From: an uncultured Collinsella sp.
GTDB lineage: Bacteria > Actinomycetota > Coriobacteriia > Coriobacteriales > Coriobacteriaceae
Reading direction: 5' to 3'
DNA length: 7,831 nucleotides
Assembly: GCA_958443265.1 (NCBI GenBank)
Contig: CAUCKA010000042.1
Span: 1-7,831, forward strand
A program made the position numbers and the translations under genes. The notes below the pieces were generated by a model that was not told the origin of the DNA, did not search any database, and saw nothing but the letters and a program-made list of their open reading frames with translations. Shown here one piece after another: positions 5,612-7,831 of the stretch (positions within the stretch are counted from its first letter, which is position 1; the number at the start of each line of letters is the position of its first letter).

Positions 5612-6151
5612 ATGAGCTGGAAACCGAGAAAATGCGTTATCGCCTTACTGACTCTGGCGACTCTGACGTGTTTCGCCGCCTTAATCGCCGTCAATATCAA
5701 ACCGCAACACGATGCTTATCCCTCATCTTTGTCCATTAAAATGGGCCAAAATTTCAGCCTCGGCCGAAACGTGAATTATTTTAACAAGCTAAAACCTAAT
5801 GAGGAAAATATCTTGATGTTCTGGGCATCGTGGTGTCAGCACTGCGAATCTCTCATAGAAGATATGCAACAACTTGATATTTTCGCAGCCTTAAGGAAGA
5901 ACCTTTTCACTGTTTCCGAGGACAGCACAATTGAAGAAGCCTCGGTCCATGAAGGAGACTTTCCCATATACATAGATTAAGATAAGACCGTGTATGACCA
6001 ATATGAACTTGAGCATATTCCGTCCGTATTCATACTGGATGATCAAGGAAACATCATCGGCTTATCCGAAGGAGAGGAAGAACCTCTTGCCTTATTAAAG
6101 AAATACGCCAAATACAACGGATATAAAGCGGAAGGAGGCGACATCAAGTAA
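5612..6151 (+). pseudogene. membrane-anchored thioredoxin/TlpA-like protein with an internal stop
   Basis: The ATG at 5612 follows a GAGAGGGA purine run; an ATG at 5594 in the same frame is possible. Residues 8-27 are an N-terminal membrane anchor, placing the rest outside the cell. ENILMFWASWCQHC (about 65-78) is the thioredoxin-fold strand and active site, CQHC, typical of TlpA/ResA-type thiol-disulfide proteins. After 122 residues the frame meets TAA (5978-5980). Beyond it the same frame continues for 56 codons with YDQYELEHIPSVFILDD, whose IPSVF is the expected cis-Pro motif, then a Gly turn and a Lys-rich final helix, ending at TAA 6149-6151. The intact protein would have about 179 residues. 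A single base change (GAA or AAA to TAA) explains the stop. The truncated product lacks part of the fold and should be inactive. The peptide gene starts 29 nt downstream, which suggests this protein oxidises or isomerises its disulfides. Confidence 0.8.
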
Positions 6152-6180
6152 CTATCAAAGGCCAGATTAAGGAGCCAGCC

Positions 6181-6584
6181 ATGAAGAAATGCCTGCTCTC
6201 CATCGTCTCAGCAGCTCTTTGCCTCTCCCTTGTCATGACACCATTTGTGCCCGTTGCGGCAGCCTATGCCGACGAGGGGTCTCCCGCGAGAGCAGCGAGA
6301 TCTACGTCGGAGACAACTACGACGAAAATTACGATATATCCCTTTTTGAGCGCGGACGCTGCACGGATTCATATTCCAAGGCGTGGTGCGATTCTCACGG
6401 ATTTGCAAATAACCGCACCGTCCCTCACAAGGTCAAGCTGAACGCGAAGGAGGAGGCTTGCCTGCGCGATCCCTACCTTGCTGGCACCGCTGAAGTTATC
6501 GCCGGTCTCGTGACAACCGGTCCTGGCGGCGGCTTGTTTGCAACCGCAATGACATCGTGCCGACGTTTCACTTGCATGTTCTAA
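6181..6584 (+). pseudogene. Sec-exported cysteine-containing peptide, frameshifted
   Basis: The ATG at 6181 has AAGGAG (6169-6174) at 6 nt. Residues 1-30 are a classical signal peptide (MKK, hydrophobic core, AAAYA before DE). Straight after, at GGGG (6276-6279), the frame must shift by -1 to continue; the other frame then reads VSRESSEIYVGDNYDENYD and on to TAA 6582-6584. One extra G restores a 134-aa precursor with a mature part of about 104 residues. It has an acidic Tyr/Asn-rich start, Cys at 61, 70, 94, 127 and 132, and a Gly/Ala-rich hydrophobic stretch (about 100-124, with IAGLVTTGPGGGLFATAM) before the end CRRFTCMF. Without the shift the product is an 86-aa chimera with no sensible tail. 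The hydrophobic stretch plus cysteines is bacteriocin-like, but I recognise no family. A sequencing error, real decay, phase variation at the G run, or -1 slippage on GGGG are all possible. Confidence 0.65.
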
Positions 6585-6596
6585 AAGGAGGTTGCC

Positions 6597-6836
6597 ATGC
6601 TGTCGCAAAATCAATCGAGATACTTGGTCACAATCGGCTTTGCCCTGCTTGCATTACTCTTTGCTAGCGACCTTTTGCTGAAACCGCCCAAGGAACTCGT
6701 TTTGCTTGCCATAGACTGCCTTTCCGCCCTTTACTTTACGGCAACCCTATTCGTCGGACTAAAGGAGAGGAAAAAAGGCGCAGTCGTCGCATCCGCCGTA
6801 TGCTTGATCATAACCATTGCATCATTCTTTATCTGA
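6597..6836 (+). CDS. small three-helix membrane protein, possible immunity protein
   Basis: A 79-aa protein with ATG at 6597 and AGGAGG (6586-6591) at 5 nt; it starts 12 nt after the peptide gene's stop and is surely co-transcribed with it. Helices are predicted at about 9-28 (VTIGFALLALLFASDLLL), 33-55 and 61-79, joined by KPPKE and KERKKG, so the positively charged loop is likely cytoplasmic. Small multi-span proteins directly after a secreted peptide gene often give self-protection; this is inference from position only. It could equally be a membrane accessory protein for export. Confidence 0.75.
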   Translation: MLSQNQSRYLVTIGFALLALLFASDLLLKPPKELVLLAIDCLSALYFTATLFVGLKERKKGAVVASAVCLIITIASFFI

Positions 6837-6848
6837 CACATTGGTGAT

Positions 6849-7145
6849 TTAGGGGCGATATCGTAGGAATACGACCGGGAGAGCCGGGACCAGATTGCCC
6901 GGGTTGCCCGGTCGGCTCGCGCGACGGCGCGGCGGTTCCACAGAAAGCTCTCCGGACTTCACGCCGTTTCTGATCGCATTGTAGACAGCCATCTCGTCTT
7001 CGCAGTCGGCGAGCACGCGGTGCGCGTCGTCGTTTTGGATGTCCAGTAAATCTCGAAGGTCCTCCATGCACCAGCGTCCGAGATTTGGCCATGCGCGTTG
7101 CGCGAGCTGATAAGTGTCGATTGCGATGTTGTAGTTAAAGTCCAA
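6849..7145 (-). pseudogene. C-terminal fragment of a DnaQ-type 3'-5' exonuclease
   Basis: On the minus strand the frame reads NIAIDTYQLAQRAWPNLGRW, then MEDLRDLLDIQNDDAHRVLADCEDEMAVYNAI. This is the second half of a DEDDh exonuclease domain: IDT and the L-A-R-xx-P helix, then motif ExoIII HRVLAD with its catalytic His and Asp. ExoI (DxE) and ExoII are absent; upstream the frame holds about 13 codons before a TAA at 7187-7185. The only start is a TTG at 7145 without a ribosome binding site. The tail is Arg/Pro-rich and falls over a GC hairpin, so it may not be the original C terminus. Such enzymes proofread or trim DNA; this fragment cannot. Confidence 0.65.
6873..6913. repeat. two-tier GC hairpin
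   Basis: The outer arms GACCGGG (6873-6879) and CCCGGTC (6907-6913) enclose the inner arms CCGGG (6884-6888) and CCCGG (6898-6902), with a symmetric 4x4 internal loop and a 9-nt end loop. It lies 37 bp past the three-helix membrane protein gene and could help end that transcript, but it has no T-tract. It overlaps the tail of the exonuclease fragment. Confidence 0.4.
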
Positions 7146-7148
7146 GCC

Positions 7149-7178
7149 AAAGCCGTCCCAGGCAGAACGGCTTTGTTT
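7149..7178 (+). terminator. possible terminator hairpin
   Basis: AAAGCCGT (7149-7156) and ACGGCTTT (7167-7174) form an 8-bp stem with a 10-nt loop, followed by GTTTCC. A terminator for rightward transcription is plausible but the T-tract is weak and the nearest plus-strand gene ends at 6836. It sits exactly between repeat copy B and the truncated edge of the exonuclease fragment. Confidence 0.35.
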
Positions 7179-7222
7179 CCTTGATTATCAATTTCATCCG
7201 GACACTTCCCGCATTCATCCGT
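7179..7222 (-). repeat. 44-bp repeat, copy B (inverted relative to copy A)
   Basis: The minus strand reads ACGGATGAATGCGGG, then AAGTGTCCGGATGAAATT, ending GATAATCAAGG, and matches copy A at 37 of 44 positions. It again has two CGGATGAA units 21 bp apart. A third, inverted unit lies just outside, forming the perfect hairpin at 7208-7243. The pair A/B faces inward across 7.2 kb. Confidence 0.65.
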
Positions 7223-7243
7223 GTGTGTACGGATGAATGCGGG
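7208..7243. repeat. 15-bp perfect hairpin
   Basis: CCCGCATTCATCCGT (7208-7222) pairs perfectly with 7229-7243 around GTGTGT. Its inner part is the CGGATGAA unit of repeat copy B plus an inverted copy of it. It has no T-tract on either strand, which favours a protein-binding or recombination site over a terminator. Confidence 0.6.
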
Positions 7244-7252
7244 GTTCGATAC

Positions 7253-7281
7253 CCCGGCGGCCTGATCGGCAGACCGCCGGG
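7253..7281 (-). terminator. possible terminator hairpin of the 7287-7715 gene
   Basis: On the minus strand, 5 nt after the TGA/TAA-type end of the gene, CCCGGCGG (7281-7274) pairs with CCGCCGGG (7260-7253) around a 13-nt loop. The position fits a terminator but there is no T-tract, so termination would be weak or need Rho. Confidence 0.35.
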
Positions 7282-7286
7282 AATTC

Positions 7287-7715
7287 TCACTCCTCGATAA
7301 AAGCCGGCGCTCGGTTAGTTCTGCGCATCTTGAAATCGTTAGTTTCGTGGGAGACGTAGAGGATGCCGTCCATCCCATCTCGCGATGCATATGAAAGGTG
7401 AACAGAACCGCAATCCGCTCCATCATTGTCGAGAAGATCGAACGAATTCGGGTCGCTCGTTGCGCCCAAACGACCACTCAGACAAGAGCCATCGTCATTA
7501 CAGATTTGCCATTCCATGTCTTCGCCTGCAAGAATCGCCATAGACGTCCTGGTCGCGCCATCGTCGACATACATCCCGTCTATGCCAAACCCATTTTCAG
7601 CGCCATCGATGAACGACTGCTCGGACCTATACCTCGCAAATGATGCACATAGCACCATTGCAAGACCGATTGCAAGGCCAACAATTACAATCTTTACGTA
7701 GCTCTTGCCTATCAT
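7287..7715 (-). CDS. small membrane-anchored extracytoplasmic protein of unknown function
   Basis: A 142-aa protein. The ATG at 7715 lies 9 nt after GGGAG in GAGGGAG; an ATG at 7724 in the same frame would add three residues but touches the Shine-Dalgarno. Residues 7-27 (VKIVIVGLAIGLAMVLCASF) are a signal anchor, followed by a largely beta, acidic outer domain (YVDDGATRTSMAILAGEDMEWQIC) with three Cys (two in CNDDGSC, one in ADCGSVHL), so a disulfide is likely. I recognise no family; it resembles small lipocalin-like or beta-sandwich surface proteins. The upstream gene's stop (7717) lies 1 nt before this start, so the two are translationally coupled. Confidence 0.72.
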   Translation of the reverse strand: MIGKSYVKIVIVGLAIGLAMVLCASFARYRSEQSFIDGAENGFGIDGMYVDDGATRTSMAILAGEDMEWQICNDDGSCLSGRLGATSDPNSFDLLDNDGADCGSVHLSYASRDGMDGILYVSHETNDFKMRRTNRAPAFIEE

Positions 7716-7716
7716 G

Positions 7717-7831
7717 TCATTCATCTCCCTCGTATGTATCGAGGTATTCCTGCTTGAGCGTCTGCGAGGACGACTCGATCTTTTCCACGAGCGTGCCGGC
7801 CTCGATGAAGTAGAACGAGTCGGTGAGGTCT
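7717..7831 (-). CDS. 3' end of a gene, possibly an ABC transporter ATP-binding protein (partial)
   Basis: The minus-strand frame from the window edge reads DLTDSFYFIEAGTLVEKI, then a polar tail ending DTYEGDE and TGA (7719-7717), 37 codons in all. The pattern of a short helix, then FYFIEAGTLVEKI, resembles the end of bacteriocin-export or bacitracin-type ABC ATPases (about L-ADxxxFIxxGKLVEEI). The Walker and signature motifs would be outside the window, so the family call is tentative; that it is a coding 3' end is well supported by frame, codon use and coupling to the next gene. Confidence 0.55.
   Translation of the reverse strand, partial: DLTDSFYFIEAGTLVEKIESSSQTLKQEYLDTYEGDE

Noticed and set aside
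6189..6300. Start of the peptide gene at ATG 6189 in the shifted frame
   Set aside because: It gives no signal peptide and no good ribosome binding site; the signal sequence is plainly in the 6181 frame with AAGGAG at 6 nt.
7241..7255. tRNA T-arm-like GGGG TTCGATA CCCC
   Set aside because: No acceptor, D or anticodon stems surround it; it lies between two hairpins and is likely chance.

Overview
The window looks like a piece of accessory chromosome from a GC-rich Gram-positive actinobacterium, most likely class Coriobacteriia (Collinsella/Olsenella/Eggerthella relatives). This rests on the style of three proteins: a Flp-type pilin leader fused to a DUF6273-like domain, a zinc-ribbon/TPR-like membrane protein, and an actinobacterial-style IS110 transposase with the VVVDQ variant. 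I could not confirm it by search.

Layout. 1-73 holds a 44-bp repeat copy. 86-273 is a tRNA-Pro(GGG) unit with promoter, encoded CCA and a strong terminator. 274-694 has no gene I can support. 695-1736 (minus) is a terminator and most of a pilin-like gene. About 1733-3275 is an IS110-family element: a 270-bp left noncoding end that is a candidate bridge RNA, then a 385-aa recombinase, then a short right end. 3279-3318 carries the severed first ten codons and ribosome binding site of the pilin-like gene. The IS therefore cut that gene after codon 10; joining the flanks through a six-C run restores one 335-codon frame with a proper leader. 3561-4805 (plus) is a zinc-ribbon/TPR-like membrane protein, followed by about 230 bp with what may be coding debris.

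5036-6836 (plus) is a lower-GC cluster of small exported or membrane proteins: a two-helix membrane protein, a membrane-anchored thioredoxin-fold protein with a CQHC active site, a Sec-exported peptide with five cysteines and a Gly-rich hydrophobic stretch, and a three-helix membrane protein. The last three are tightly spaced with good ribosome binding sites. I infer a secreted disulfide-containing peptide with its own oxidoreductase and a possible immunity protein; I know no named system with this set. Two of these genes are broken as read: an in-frame TAA in the thioredoxin gene before its cis-Pro motif, and a one-base frameshift in a G run just after the peptide's signal sequence.

6837-7831 is mostly minus strand: a DnaQ-type exonuclease C-terminal fragment, a hairpin-rich spacer, a small membrane-anchored protein and the last 37 codons of a gene that may be an ABC transporter ATPase. 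The spacer carries the second 44-bp repeat copy, inverted relative to the one at 8-51, so both point inward and bracket about 7.2 kb. Overall this reads as a decaying accessory region (IS-split gene, nonsense codon, frameshift, gene fragment), though the frameshift could also be a sequencing error.
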